From positions 1-13,283 of the forward strand of contig JAGQSI010000020.1 in assembly GCA_020439605.1 (NCBI GenBank): a stretch of 13,283 bases of DNA. The letters are read 5' to 3'. Of this stretch, positions 6,163 through 13,254 are shown in pieces (position 1 is the stretch's first letter; every line of letters starts with the position of its first letter). A program made the position numbers and the translations under genes. Source of the stretch: Acidimicrobiales bacterium (GTDB taxonomy: Bacteria; Actinomycetota; Acidimicrobiia; Acidimicrobiales; Iamiaceae). Under the pieces are notes generated by a model. That model made no database searches, was not told the origin of the DNA, and saw only the letters and a program-made list of their open reading frames with translations.

Positions 6163-7476
6163 TTGGACAGTCCAGCAACTCAATTCGGCGGCCTACCAGC
6201 TTTGGACTGGCCCACGCCCTTACTTGCTGCCCTGCCTGACCTGGTAGTGGCCATGGATCCCCAAACCACCATCCTGTGGTGCAATGACGCTTCGCGTCAG
6301 CTACTGGGTCTTGATCCCCAAGACGTGATCGGTCGCTCGTTCGTAGAGTTTGTTCACCCCGAAGATTTGGCGCGCGCTGCAGAAGTCATCACCCTCACAG
6401 CAAATGGTGCATTCGACACCTATCCCAGAACTCCCGCGTTGTACCGGGTCCAGAACGTTCTAGGAGATTGGGTAGAGCTTGAGGTGAACGCCTCGACGGG
6501 CGAAGACGGATCGATGCTGATCCTGGCTCGCCCCGGCGGTGATCTAGTTGTCCTGGACAGACTTCTCGCCGCGGTTTCTGCGGGCGCCTCATTTGAGGAA
6601 CAAGTGGAGATCGTGATGGATCTAGGGCGTTGGCGTCACCCAGATGAGGGTTACGCCATTCGCTACCAATCCAACAGCGGTGAGATAGAAACAATCACCA
6701 GCAATATTCAAGCGCCAATGTTGGACGTCTCCGCATACCAACAATCGCCGTGGGATCTGCTGAAGCCAACAGGTGAGGCAATAGAGATAGATCCGTTGCC
6801 ATCGGAACTGACCCAACTGGGTTATGTCGCCTGTGTAGCGGTGCCGGTGCCAGACCCGGATCACGAAGAGGGTGCCTCTATAGCCATCTGGACCACCCAG
6901 ACCGGGCCATCTATCTCGGGACACCGTTACGCTCTAACCAACATGGCACGTGCCCTGGAACTGGTTTTGAAACAGCGTGCCCAGATGCGTCGCTTGGAGA
7001 TCGCAGCACAGATAGATTCGCTTACAGGGGTGTGTTCTCGTTCCAGGTTCTTGGAGCTTCTCAATAGGGCTGGAGATAATCTGGCTCTTCTCTACGTGGA
7101 CCTGGACGGTTTCAAGGCCATCAACGATGACAGGGGTCACAGCGCTGGAGATGCCACCTTGGTTGCAGCCGCACAAGCGCTGGTTCGTTTCGCTCCGGTG
7201 GGGTCAATTGTTGGTCGATTGGGCGGAGACGAGTTCGTCATCATTTGCCCATCTGGTAACAGCCAATCAGAGGCGGAGAGTCTGGCCCAGACGATTGTGG
7301 ATGGGTTTGGTTCGGCCAGAAGTGGCGAGCTCGCAGATGTTCATGTCTCCATCGGGATAGCGGTGGGCAACGGGAGCCAGACCCCCACCGAGGTGCTCCA
7401 CGCTGCAGATACCGCGCTGCTCCAAGCCAAGTCATCAGGTCGCGGTCGATGGGTGAGCGCTCCAACCGCAATGTGA
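6163..7476 (+). CDS. PAS - GAF-like - GGDEF diguanylate cyclase
   Basis: Predicted to make cyclic di-GMP from two GTP under sensory control. The N-terminal PAS domain spans about 20-122 (LPDLVVAMDP, GLDPQDVIGRSF, VHPEDLA). A poorly conserved GAF-like region spans about 130-265. A coiled connector (about 265-280) leads into the GGDEF domain (about 282-433) with DSLTGV, DLDGFKAIND and an intact GGDEF at 354-358. The RxxD product-inhibition site normally five residues before GGDEF is absent. No membrane segment is evident, so it should be cytosolic. The start is TTG at 6163 with GGGAAGGGGG eight to ten bases upstream; no ATG or GTG fits as well. It lies 52 bases after the DUF4430-like gene on the same strand, with no clear terminator between, so read-through from the riboswitch operon is possible. 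The exonuclease gene follows after 12 bases. Confidence 0.9.
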   Translation: MDSPATQFGGLPALDWPTPLLAALPDLVVAMDPQTTILWCNDASRQLLGLDPQDVIGRSFVEFVHPEDLARAAEVITLTANGAFDTYPRTPALYRVQNVLGDWVELEVNASTGEDGSMLILARPGGDLVVLDRLLAAVSAGASFEEQVEIVMDLGRWRHPDEGYAIRYQSNSGEIETITSNIQAPMLDVSAYQQSPWDLLKPTGEAIEIDPLPSELTQLGYVACVAVPVPDPDHEEGASIAIWTTQTGPSISGHRYALTNMARALELVLKQRAQMRRLEIAAQIDSLTGVCSRSRFLELLNRAGDNLALLYVDLDGFKAINDDRGHSAGDATLVAAAQALVRFAPVGSIVGRLGGDEFVIICPSGNSQSEAESLAQTIVDGFGSARSGELADVHVSIGIAVGNGSQTPTEVLHAADTALLQAKSSGRGRWVSAPTAM

Positions 7477-7488
7477 GACGATGAACCA

Positions 7489-8364
7489 ATGCAGGTTCAC
7501 CTAGTTGACGGTACCTATGAGTTGTTCCGCTATCACTTTGCGCTTCCTTCGCATGTGACCGCTGCTGGACAAGAGGTCGGCGCTACCCGTGGTGTAGCTG
7601 GATCCATGTTGGGGCTCTTGGAGGACGGTGCCACCCATGTAGGTATTGCCACGGACCATGTGATCGAGAGCTTCCGAAACGAGCTTTACGCGGGATACAA
7701 GGATGGGTCTGGGATAGAGCCGGAACTCAAGTCGCAGTTTCCACGACTCGAGGAACTACTTGGTGCACTCGGGTTTGTGGTGTGGCCGATGGTGCGTCAC
7801 GAGGCCGACGATGCTCTGGGAGCAGCAGCGCTCATTGCCCAAGCAGACGAACGGGTTGAACGTGTGTACATCTGTACCCCTGACAAGGATCTTGGCCAGT
7901 GTGTGGGTGGCAAGGTATTCCAGATGGATCGACGAAAGGGACTCACATTCGGGGTGAGCGAGGTCACCGAGAAGTTCGGTGTGGGCCCCGAGTCCATTGC
8001 GGACTACCTGGGTCTGGTTGGAGATTCGGCCGATGGCTTTCCGGGTTTGGCCGGCTGGGGAGCCAAATCTGCTGCCACCGTCCTAGCCCGCTACGGACAC
8101 ATCGAGGACATTCCTTCCAACAGCGATGACTGGGATGTAACCGTGAGGGGCGCGGCCAAACTGTCCGCCACCCTCAACGAGAACCTGGACGAAGCCCTGC
8201 TGTTTCGCAAGATAGCTACGATCGACACTTGCGCACCCACGATCTCCAACGTTGATGAACTGCGTTGGACGGGGCCACGCTCAGATCTACAAGCAGTTGC
8301 CGAGCAACTCGATGCGACCGCGTTGGTGGCTAGAGCCGAGAAACTCGCGACAGCCCTGAGCTAA
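7489..8364 (+). CDS. 5'-3' exonuclease (FEN / Pol I N-terminal domain family)
   Basis: Structure-specific nuclease expected to remove 5' flaps or RNA primers. The 291 residues match a stand-alone version of the Pol I 5' nuclease domain. Metal-binding acidic residues are all visible: D7 in VDGTYELFR, E105/D107/D108 in HEADDALG, D132/D134 in TPDKD, and D179/D182 in GDSADGFPG. The helix-3-turn-helix DNA-binding motif follows directly (GLAGWGAKSAATVL, about 186-199). The early Arg is replaced by the YELFR context, as in several actinobacterial homologues. The start ATG at 7489 is 12 bases after the cyclase stop and has no good ribosome binding site, so translation may be coupled. The gene converges on the LigD-type polymerase gene, 35 bases away. 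Confidence 0.92.
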   Translation: MQVHLVDGTYELFRYHFALPSHVTAAGQEVGATRGVAGSMLGLLEDGATHVGIATDHVIESFRNELYAGYKDGSGIEPELKSQFPRLEELLGALGFVVWPMVRHEADDALGAAALIAQADERVERVYICTPDKDLGQCVGGKVFQMDRRKGLTFGVSEVTEKFGVGPESIADYLGLVGDSADGFPGLAGWGAKSAATVLARYGHIEDIPSNSDDWDVTVRGAAKLSATLNENLDEALLFRKIATIDTCAPTISNVDELRWTGPRSDLQAVAEQLDATALVARAEKLATALS

Positions 8365-8399
8365 AGAGTTCCAAGGCTCTGGGTGGGCAAAGTAGAGAC

Positions 8400-9413
8400 T
8401 TACGCTTCTGGCTTCTTGGCCCTGCTGGCGCTCACCCTCGGAGGCTCATTGGCCATCTTGGGATACTGCGGCGGCCAAGGGGCATCCATCATCCCGTTGT
8501 CGATGTCGCGGTCGTACCATTTGATCAGCGGTGTTATGTCTTGAGGTGCCGCATTCATGGACTCCCACGGATCGCCTTCGGCCTCCAACCTTGCAGGCAC
8601 GACAGCCATGGTGAGTTCGTCAAGAATCACAGTCGGAACCTCATCCCAGCGAACAGGGCATGACACCTGGGCGCCAACCCGAGGCCTGACACACCACGCG
8701 CCGAACACGGTTTTGTGAGGTGCGTTCTGGTTGAAGTCCACGAAGACGCGGGTACCTCTGTCCTCTTTCCACCATTGGGCAGTGATCAGCTCCGGGTGGC
8801 GCCGTTCAAGTTCTCGTGCCACCGCAACTGCGGCGGAACGAACCGCGTAGCCGTCCCAGTTGGGAAGAAGTCGAACGTAGATGTGAAGTCCTCGTGAGCC
8901 GCTGGTCTTGACGTAGCTCTCGATGCCTTCTCCATCAAAGAGTTCCTTCGTGAGCAGGGCGGTGCGTTGGACCATCTCGAAGGTGACTCCGGGGCCGGGG
9001 TCTAGATCGATTCGAAGTTCATCGGTCTGATCCGGTGTCGCCGCCAGGAATGGCCAGGGATGAAATCCTAGACACCCCATGTTCACAGCCCATAGAAGGT
9101 GAGCCAGGTCCGCAATCACGAGTGCGTTGGAGGTGGTGCCGTTGGGTGTCGATACCTCAGTTGTCTCGATCCACTCCGGTGCGCTGTCAGGCACACGTTT
9201 CTGAAAGAACGATTTACCGTGGGCTCCGTCAGGAAAGCGCTGCATGAGCGTGGGTCGTCCGCCCAACGCGGCCAGGATCGGTCCCTCAATCTGCTGGTAG
9301 TAGCGGACCAGATCAAGTTTGGTCTCACCCCGAGTCTTGAAGAAGACCTTGTTCGGGTTGGTTATACGAACTTCTCGACCACTGGCCTGCACAACTACAG
9401 CGTCATCGCTCAC
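8400..9413 (-). CDS. Stand-alone LigD-type polymerase/primase (NHEJ PolDom)
   Basis: Primase-polymerase of the archaeo-eukaryotic primase superfamily that fills or extends ends, with a preference for ribonucleotides, during non-homologous end joining. At 337 residues it is the polymerase module of LigD alone; no ligase or phosphoesterase domain is attached. The catalytic acidic pair is in RIDLDPGPG (D136, D138), the nucleotide-binding motif is TSGSRGLHIYV (about 170-180), and the third acidic residue is in VFVDFNQN (D226). The N-terminal TNPNKVFF and the C-terminal WYDRDIDNG region are typical of the family. The start is GTG at 9413, six bases after a TACGGT box and without a ribosome binding site, suggesting a leaderless mRNA. 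Ku and ligase genes are not in this window. A convergent neighbour is a 5' nuclease, but no operon link exists. Confidence 0.93.
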   Translation of the reverse strand: MSDDAVVVQASGREVRITNPNKVFFKTRGETKLDLVRYYQQIEGPILAALGGRPTLMQRFPDGAHGKSFFQKRVPDSAPEWIETTEVSTPNGTTSNALVIADLAHLLWAVNMGCLGFHPWPFLAATPDQTDELRIDLDPGPGVTFEMVQRTALLTKELFDGEGIESYVKTSGSRGLHIYVRLLPNWDGYAVRSAAVAVARELERRHPELITAQWWKEDRGTRVFVDFNQNAPHKTVFGAWCVRPRVGAQVSCPVRWDEVPTVILDELTMAVVPARLEAEGDPWESMNAAPQDITPLIKWYDRDIDNGMMDAPWPPQYPKMANEPPRVSASRAKKPEA

Positions 9414-9419
9414 GTTCTG

Positions 9420-9425
9420 ACCGTA
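9420..9425 (-). promoter_or_regulatory. Predicted -10 box of the LigD-type polymerase gene (leaderless)
   Basis: On the minus strand TACGGT lies six bases before the GTG at 9413. This hexamer is identical to the riboswitch operon's -10 box. No clear -35 element and no ribosome binding site are present, so transcription probably starts at the start codon. Confidence 0.5.
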
Positions 9426-9504
9426 TCGCTAGCTAGGCGGTCTTGCTTGCGTGGACGCACCGCTCGGTTGCCAGTGAGGCGTGTTGCGGTAGTGCTCGTG
9501 GGGT

Positions 9505-10401
9505 TCAGGTGTTGGCTCGCCATTCGCTGAGTACTGCTTCGATTGTTCTACGTCCGAGTGGTCTCAGAACGTTTCGTTCGGTGCTGTTCGCCAAATAGGC
9601 AATCCCCATGGACAAAGCCCATGCCCGGCCTCTACGAATCATGTCCTCGTCACCGCCACAGGCTGTGTCCAGAAATCGTTGACGGCTGTCTCCCTCAAAC
9701 GTCGTCCACGCGGTGAAGAGGTCTGTGGCCGGGTCCCCAGAGGTGAGATCACCAAAGTCGATCACCGCGCTCAATGAACCGTTGCGCACTATCAGGTTCA
9801 ACGGGTGTAGATCTCCGTGAACCCACCGATCTACACCGGACCATGGTGGGGTGCGCAGGTGGTCGATCCAGCAGGTCTCTATCTCGTGAAGGTCAAGCCC
9901 GACCTGCTCCGGTACGGAACCATCGAAGGTGGCCAACTGTTCGAGAGTCTGTGCGGAGCGTTCTTCGAGAGCGACACCGCGATATGGATTGGTCGGGGCA
10001 TTGTTCGGAGCTGGTAACGCCAAGGCCGCCACGAATTCACCAAGTAGAGACGCAGCAAGAAGCGGATCCTCAAATGGCTCATAGAGCGCTGCAGAACCCT
10101 CGAACCATTCAATGATGCTCCAGTGCCAGGGGTATAGATGGTCGGGTTTGCCAACACGTATGGGCGTCGGGATCGGGATCGGAAGATGGGGACCGAGCTC
10201 AGCCATCCAGCGCTGTTCGGAACGTATCAAGGGTTCCGCCACCGCTCGGGTTGGGAGCCTCACCGCCAATGTGTCTCCAAGGCGATACATGACGTTGTCC
10301 CAGCCCTTTCCTACCTCCATGAGTTCAAGATCGGCCAGATCGCCATGTTGAGAAGCCACAAGGTGGCGAACCAACTCGATGGGTACTGGCGCCCATTCCA
10401 T
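9505..10401 (-). CDS. APH-family phosphotransferase (aminoglycoside phosphotransferase-like kinase)
   Basis: Small-molecule kinase of the protein-kinase-like APH fold; the substrate is unknown. From the ATG at 10401 it has 298 residues. The catalytic loop is WVHGDLHPLN (about 193-202) and the metal-binding motif is VIDFGDLTSGDPATDL (about 213-228). In the N-lobe, TLAVRLP places Arg where the usual ATP-contacting Lys would be, as in one common APH subgroup. The frame also opens at an ATG at 10422, but GAGGG lies five bases before the ATG at 10401 and nothing comparable precedes 10422, so I prefer 10401. Many such proteins in soil and marine actinobacteria act on sugars, antibiotics or metabolites; resistance should not be assumed. 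It is divergent from the CREST-family gene. Confidence 0.88.
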   Translation of the reverse strand: MEWAPVPIELVRHLVASQHGDLADLELMEVGKGWDNVMYRLGDTLAVRLPTRAVAEPLIRSEQRWMAELGPHLPIPIPTPIRVGKPDHLYPWHWSIIEWFEGSAALYEPFEDPLLAASLLGEFVAALALPAPNNAPTNPYRGVALEERSAQTLEQLATFDGSVPEQVGLDLHEIETCWIDHLRTPPWSGVDRWVHGDLHPLNLIVRNGSLSAVIDFGDLTSGDPATDLFTAWTTFEGDSRQRFLDTACGGDEDMIRRGRAWALSMGIAYLANSTERNVLRPLGRRTIEAVLSEWRANT

Positions 10402-10445
10402 TGGGTCCCTCGGCCAACGCATGTCAACAGTGTGGCCCTTCGCCC

Positions 10446-10451
10446 TACAGT
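10446..10451 (+). promoter_or_regulatory. Predicted -10 box of the CREST-family gene (leaderless)
   Basis: TACAGT lies seven bases before the GTG at 10459, matching TANNNT at leaderless spacing. The possible -35 TGTCAA (10422-10427, 18-base spacer) is weak. No ribosome binding site precedes the GTG. Confidence 0.45.
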
Positions 10452-10458
10452 CGATGGT

Positions 10459-11076
10459 GTGTCATGGCTCCCCAAGCGTTCTGCGCCTCCGACAATTGTC
10501 GCGGCTTCCGATTGTGAACGGTGCCGAGATGGCTGGATAACTCAGCCGGCCAACACGGTGTCGAGCCTGGCGTATGTGGCTGGGGGTCTTGACCTCATGG
10601 GCCAGCCGGATTCAGATCGTGCCTTTGCATTGGCCATGGTTGGGGTTGGGATTGGCTCGGTTGCTTTGCACGGCCCTGGTGGAGTTCTGGGCAAATGGGC
10701 TCATGATGCTTCGCTGCTATCGATGCTTGGACTGTTGGCGCTAGCTGACCTGACAGTGGCAGAGGGGCGACACAAACCGCGCGGAGCAGTCGCCGGGATT
10801 GTTGTGGCTTCGATGCTTGGAGCGCTTCCTTCTGCAACGGACATTTCGCAGGCGGTGGCAGGGGCGTTGGCAGCGTCCGCCGAAACACGGCGCTTCTTAC
10901 GTAAACGAGCAGCCCGCGAGGCCGGGGTAACTGTGCCCTTGTGGGTTCTTGGTGGCTCGCTGCATGTTCTGGGTAGAACTGGTCAGCCGCTGTGTCGCGA
11001 GGATTCGCTACTTCAAGCACATGCGGGTTGGCACGTTGTATCAGCCGCAGCGTTGTGGAGCCGGCGCCACTTCTGA
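10459..11076 (+). CDS. CREST-superfamily (alkaline-ceramidase-like) membrane hydrolase
   Basis: Small multi-pass membrane protein of 205 residues resembling zinc amidohydrolases of the alkaline ceramidase/PAQR superfamily. Family landmarks appear in order: D18-C-E-R-C then QPANTVSSLAYV (29-40), like the CE...NT.SN opening of ceramidases; S67-x3-H71 (SVALH); HD at 82-83; and a late H188-x3-H192 (HAGWH). The three histidines correspond to the zinc ligands of human ACER3 and the Ser to its catalytic-site Ser; the Asp is shifted by one position. Membrane segments are visible around 33-47, 55-71, 84-100, 108-123 and 157-171, plus a C-terminal one. Start choice: upstream codons in frame run antisense to the phosphotransferase gene; the GTG at 10459 sits at leaderless distance from TACAGT. 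The substrate is unknown; ceramide is not implied, since most bacteria lack it. A strongly divergent sequence, so moderate confidence. Confidence 0.7.
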   Translation: MSWLPKRSAPPTIVAASDCERCRDGWITQPANTVSSLAYVAGGLDLMGQPDSDRAFALAMVGVGIGSVALHGPGGVLGKWAHDASLLSMLGLLALADLTVAEGRHKPRGAVAGIVVASMLGALPSATDISQAVAGALAASAETRRFLRKRAAREAGVTVPLWVLGGSLHVLGRTGQPLCREDSLLQAHAGWHVVSAAALWSRRHF

Positions 11077-11100
11077 TGCGGGTTCAGACCTGAGTTGGGT

Positions 11101-11757
11101 TCAGGCCTGGGCGGCCTCGGCGCGGGCTTGAGCTACGGCACGGGCTACGCCAGATAGATCTGGCAGATGATCCTCTGCGGTGTCTATCCCCGATGCCACT
11201 AGGCCTCCCCACACAAAGGCGACCAGAGACTCAAGAAACTCATTGAGGTCCTGGCTACCCGAGCGAGTCCACCATTCAGTAGCGGTCACAACGGCGCCGA
11301 GGGTGGCATAGGCCAGACCCACAGGATCTTTGGCTCCGAGGGATTTGATCAGCGCCGCGATGGGCTCGGTGATCTCAGTGACGAGTGCTTCGCCGTCTGC
11401 ATGGCGAATCACAAACCGATAGATCTCGGGATCCTCGGCGATGAAATGAACAAATACAGCAAGGCTGCCGCTGGTCACCTCGTAGGCGGTGAGTGGCTGT
11501 TGAACCAGTTCAGCAAAGCGGGTCATCAGCCGAAGGCCGTATCTCTCGATCAGAGCCTCGGTAAGGCCGCCCTTGCCATCGAAATTGTCGTAAAGAGTTG
11601 CCTTGGAAACGTTGGCCCGCTCGGCAATCTGCTCCATTGAAACATCCGGACCGATCTCTCGAATTGCCGACTCGGCGCCGGTGAGGAGATTGGCACGACG
11701 CTCTAGAGGGTCCTGTTGTGCGCCTCGAGGGCGTCCGGGTCTGCGTCCGCTAGCCAT
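11101..11757 (-). CDS. TetR-family transcriptional regulator
   Basis: Ligand-responsive DNA-binding repressor, 218 residues. The basic N-terminus (GRRPGRPRG) precedes a TetR helix-turn-helix at about 40-60 (SMEQIAERANVSKATLYDNF, with the canonical VS..TLY..F recognition helix). The C-terminal ligand domain carries no recognisable signature. It is divergent from the AurF-type oxygenase gene with 76 bases between the starts. An inverted repeat inside the oxygenase promoter is the likely operator, so this protein probably represses the oxygenase and perhaps itself. The start is ATG at 11757, nine bases after a TAGATT box, so the leader is only about two or three bases long. Confidence 0.93.
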   Translation of the reverse strand: MASGRRPGRPRGAQQDPLERRANLLTGAESAIREIGPDVSMEQIAERANVSKATLYDNFDGKGGLTEALIERYGLRLMTRFAELVQQPLTAYEVTSGSLAVFVHFIAEDPEIYRFVIRHADGEALVTEITEPIAALIKSLGAKDPVGLAYATLGAVVTATEWWTRSGSQDLNEFLESLVAFVWGGLVASGIDTAEDHLPDLSGVARAVAQARAEAAQA

Positions 11758-11766
11758 GGTTCAACA

Positions 11767-11794
11767 AATCTAGAGGAGCGAAGCTCTCGGCCAA
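11767..11794 (-). promoter_or_regulatory. Predicted tetR promoter
   Basis: On the minus strand TTGGCC (11794-11789), a 16-base spacer, then TAGATT (11772-11767), nine bases before the tetR ATG. The -10 fits TANNNT; the -35 is only partial. It lies back-to-back with the oxygenase promoter. Confidence 0.4.
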
Positions 11795-11797
11795 GGA

Positions 11798-11826
11798 TTG
11801 CAACCGACCAAAAATCGGTTTAACCT
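11798..11826 (+). promoter_or_regulatory. Predicted promoter of the diiron oxygenase gene
   Basis: TTGCAA (11798-11803), a 17-base spacer, TAACCT (11821-11826), then seven bases to the ATG at 11834. This is a good actinobacterial promoter at leaderless spacing. The inverted repeat at 11802-11820 occupies nearly all of the spacer. Confidence 0.6.
11802..11820. promoter_or_regulatory. Candidate TetR operator (inverted repeat)
   Basis: AACCGA, seven bases (CCAAAAA), TCGGTT: perfect six-base arms over 19 bases. It sits in the -35/-10 spacer of the oxygenase promoter and between it and the divergent tetR gene. Size and placement fit a TetR-dimer operator that blocks RNA polymerase. Confidence 0.55.
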
Positions 11827-11833
11827 TCTGGTC

Positions 11834-12724
11834 ATGTCTCCAACTCCAGTGGCTGAGCGCGTAGAGCGCCTAAGTAGAGCATCGGTTCGTCGTTCCATCG
11901 AGCCAGACATCGACATCATTGGCTCAGTCGGTGAGGGTCAGGTCATTCCCGACGAACTGCTTTCAGTTGCTGGATTGGACCTGAATCTGACTTCGCAGCA
12001 GAAAGCAGCGCTGAGCCGTGAGGAAGTGGCCTCGATGCTCGATGCCGGCGTGCGTTTCGAGGCGATCCTCGAAGCAGGATTCGCGCTTCAGATCGCCGGG
12101 ATGAACGACCTGACCGACCCCCGTCTCACCTACCTATGTCATGAGATTGGCGAAGAGACACGCCATCAACGGGCTTTTCAGAGGGTGATCAGAGACCTGG
12201 CCCCCAAAGCGAGCAATCCTTTGGCAGCTAGTTGGTGGCTCCAACGCCTTGACCGTCAGATGTCTGGATGGCTGATCCGCCACCACGCTGCTCTCTATGT
12301 GATGGTCCTGGCTGGCGAGGAAATCCCCGATCTGCTTCAAAAGCTTGCCTCAGAACATCCAGACACGGACCCATTTCTCGCAGAGGTGAACCGCTATCAC
12401 CGCCAAGAAGAGGCTCGACACCTGTCGTTCGCTCGAGCGATGCTCCCTGAGTTGTGGGAAAAGGCGGGTCGTTTTGAACGGATGATTATCAGGTATGTGT
12501 TGCCGATCGGAATTCGTCAGATGTTCGAGTTCATGGTGCATCCCGGGGTTTATGAGGTAGTTGGTCTCAACGGGTGGGACACCTGGAAGGCGGCAAATGC
12601 AACCACACAACGCCAAGCCATTCGTCACGAGGCAACCCGTCCGGTGCTGGCGGCCCTAATAGATGCAAGGGTCCTGTCGGAGCGTCAGATCCCGAAGGCT
12701 TGGAACGAGTTGGTAGGCCAGTAG
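11834..12724 (+). CDS. AurF-type non-heme diiron oxygenase
   Basis: Member of the p-aminobenzoate N-oxygenase (AurF) family, diiron enzymes that oxidise amines or other substrates; the substrate here is unknown. The 296-residue helical protein carries the expected ligand set: E108 and H111 in EETRH, E162 in AGEE, and H189, E193 and H196 in YHRQEEARH. The spacings E162-H189, H189-E193 and E193-H196 equal those of AurF as I remember them (E196, H223, E227, H230). The first ligand is E76 or E80. The frame is open back to a TTG at 11798, but that codon is part of the -35 element, so the ATG at 11834 is the start; no ribosome binding site precedes it and it lies seven bases after TAACCT, suggesting a leaderless message. 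It is probably repressed by the divergent TetR protein. Confidence 0.88.
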   Translation: MSPTPVAERVERLSRASVRRSIEPDIDIIGSVGEGQVIPDELLSVAGLDLNLTSQQKAALSREEVASMLDAGVRFEAILEAGFALQIAGMNDLTDPRLTYLCHEIGEETRHQRAFQRVIRDLAPKASNPLAASWWLQRLDRQMSGWLIRHHAALYVMVLAGEEIPDLLQKLASEHPDTDPFLAEVNRYHRQEEARHLSFARAMLPELWEKAGRFERMIIRYVLPIGIRQMFEFMVHPGVYEVVGLNGWDTWKAANATTQRQAIRHEATRPVLAALIDARVLSERQIPKAWNELVGQ

Positions 12725-12769
12725 CGAGATCCAGAGCGAGGTCCGAAAGCGAGTGGTAGACAAAGTTCC

Positions 12770-13204
12770 ATGAGCTTCAATCCATACGTCTTCTTCTCTG
12801 GTAACTGCGCTGAAGCATTTGCCTTCTACTCCAAGGTGTTCGGGGTCGAGCCTCATGTTCTGACAAATGCCGAGGTTCCGCCGGGCACCGAACTGATGCC
12901 GGGATCCGAGCCGCACCACGTTATGCATGCGGCGATCGACATTGGTGGCTCCTTGTTGATGGGATCCGATGACCCAACCGGCGATGGTGGGGCGAAGACT
13001 GGAGTAGCGGTTGTGTTCACCGCTGCAGATGCTGACGAGGTGAAGCGGATTGTTTCTGAACTGGCCGAGGGTGGCGAGTTGCAGATGCCGGTAGAAGAGA
13101 CCTTCTGGTCTCCTGCATTCGGCGCTTTGGTCGACCGGTTCGGGGTGCCTTGGATGATCGACTGTCCTGCTCTGGAGGTCGATGCTTCGGACGACTCGGT
13201 CTGA
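12770..13204 (+). CDS. PhnB-like VOC-superfamily protein
   Basis: 144-residue single-domain protein of the vicinal-oxygen-chelate (glyoxalase/bleomycin-resistance) fold, closest in style to the PhnB/YjdN group of unknown function. Typical features are the opening FNPYVFFSGNCAEAFAFYSKVFG (about 3-25, quoted by its parts: a strand, then the AFAFY.KVFG helix), the central HAAIDIGGSLLMGSDD strand pair, and the closing FWSPAFGALVDRFGVPWMI. This last stretch is diagnostic of the group. The enzyme activity is not predictable. It follows the oxygenase gene by 45 bases in the same direction and may be cotranscribed, though TAGACA seven bases before the ATG could be a weak promoter of its own. Confidence 0.9.
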   Translation: MSFNPYVFFSGNCAEAFAFYSKVFGVEPHVLTNAEVPPGTELMPGSEPHHVMHAAIDIGGSLLMGSDDPTGDGGAKTGVAVVFTAADADEVKRIVSELAEGGELQMPVEETFWSPAFGALVDRFGVPWMIDCPALEVDASDDSV

Positions 13205-13254
13205 GCCTTTTGCACGTCGCGGGCGCCGCCACCTTTGGTGCCTCGTACAAAGAG

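Noticed and set aside
5653..6183. Minus-strand frames opposite the DUF4430-like gene's linker
   Set aside because: They are produced by the low-complexity Ser/Gly coding of the real gene; no recognisable domain or start signal.
8365..8399. Bidirectional terminator between the convergent nuclease and polymerase genes
   Set aside because: Only a four-pair stem (AGAG/CTCT) without a U run is visible.
9505..10401. Antibiotic resistance gene
   Set aside because: The APH fold is used on many substrates, there is no close match to a known resistance enzyme that I can recognise, and no mobile context.
10138..10458. Plus-strand extension of the CREST-family gene upstream of 10459
   Set aside because: It runs antisense through the phosphotransferase gene and the extra residues have no membrane or family character.
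11080..11105. Terminator hairpin CCTGA/TCAGG between the convergent CREST and tetR genes, and a GGGTTCAG direct repeat
   Set aside because: The five-pair stem overlaps the tetR stop and lacks a U tract; the short repeat could be chance.
11798..11833. TTG start for the diiron oxygenase
   Set aside because: The TTG is part of the -35 hexamer and the added residues cover the -10 box and inverted repeat; the ATG at 11834 is better.
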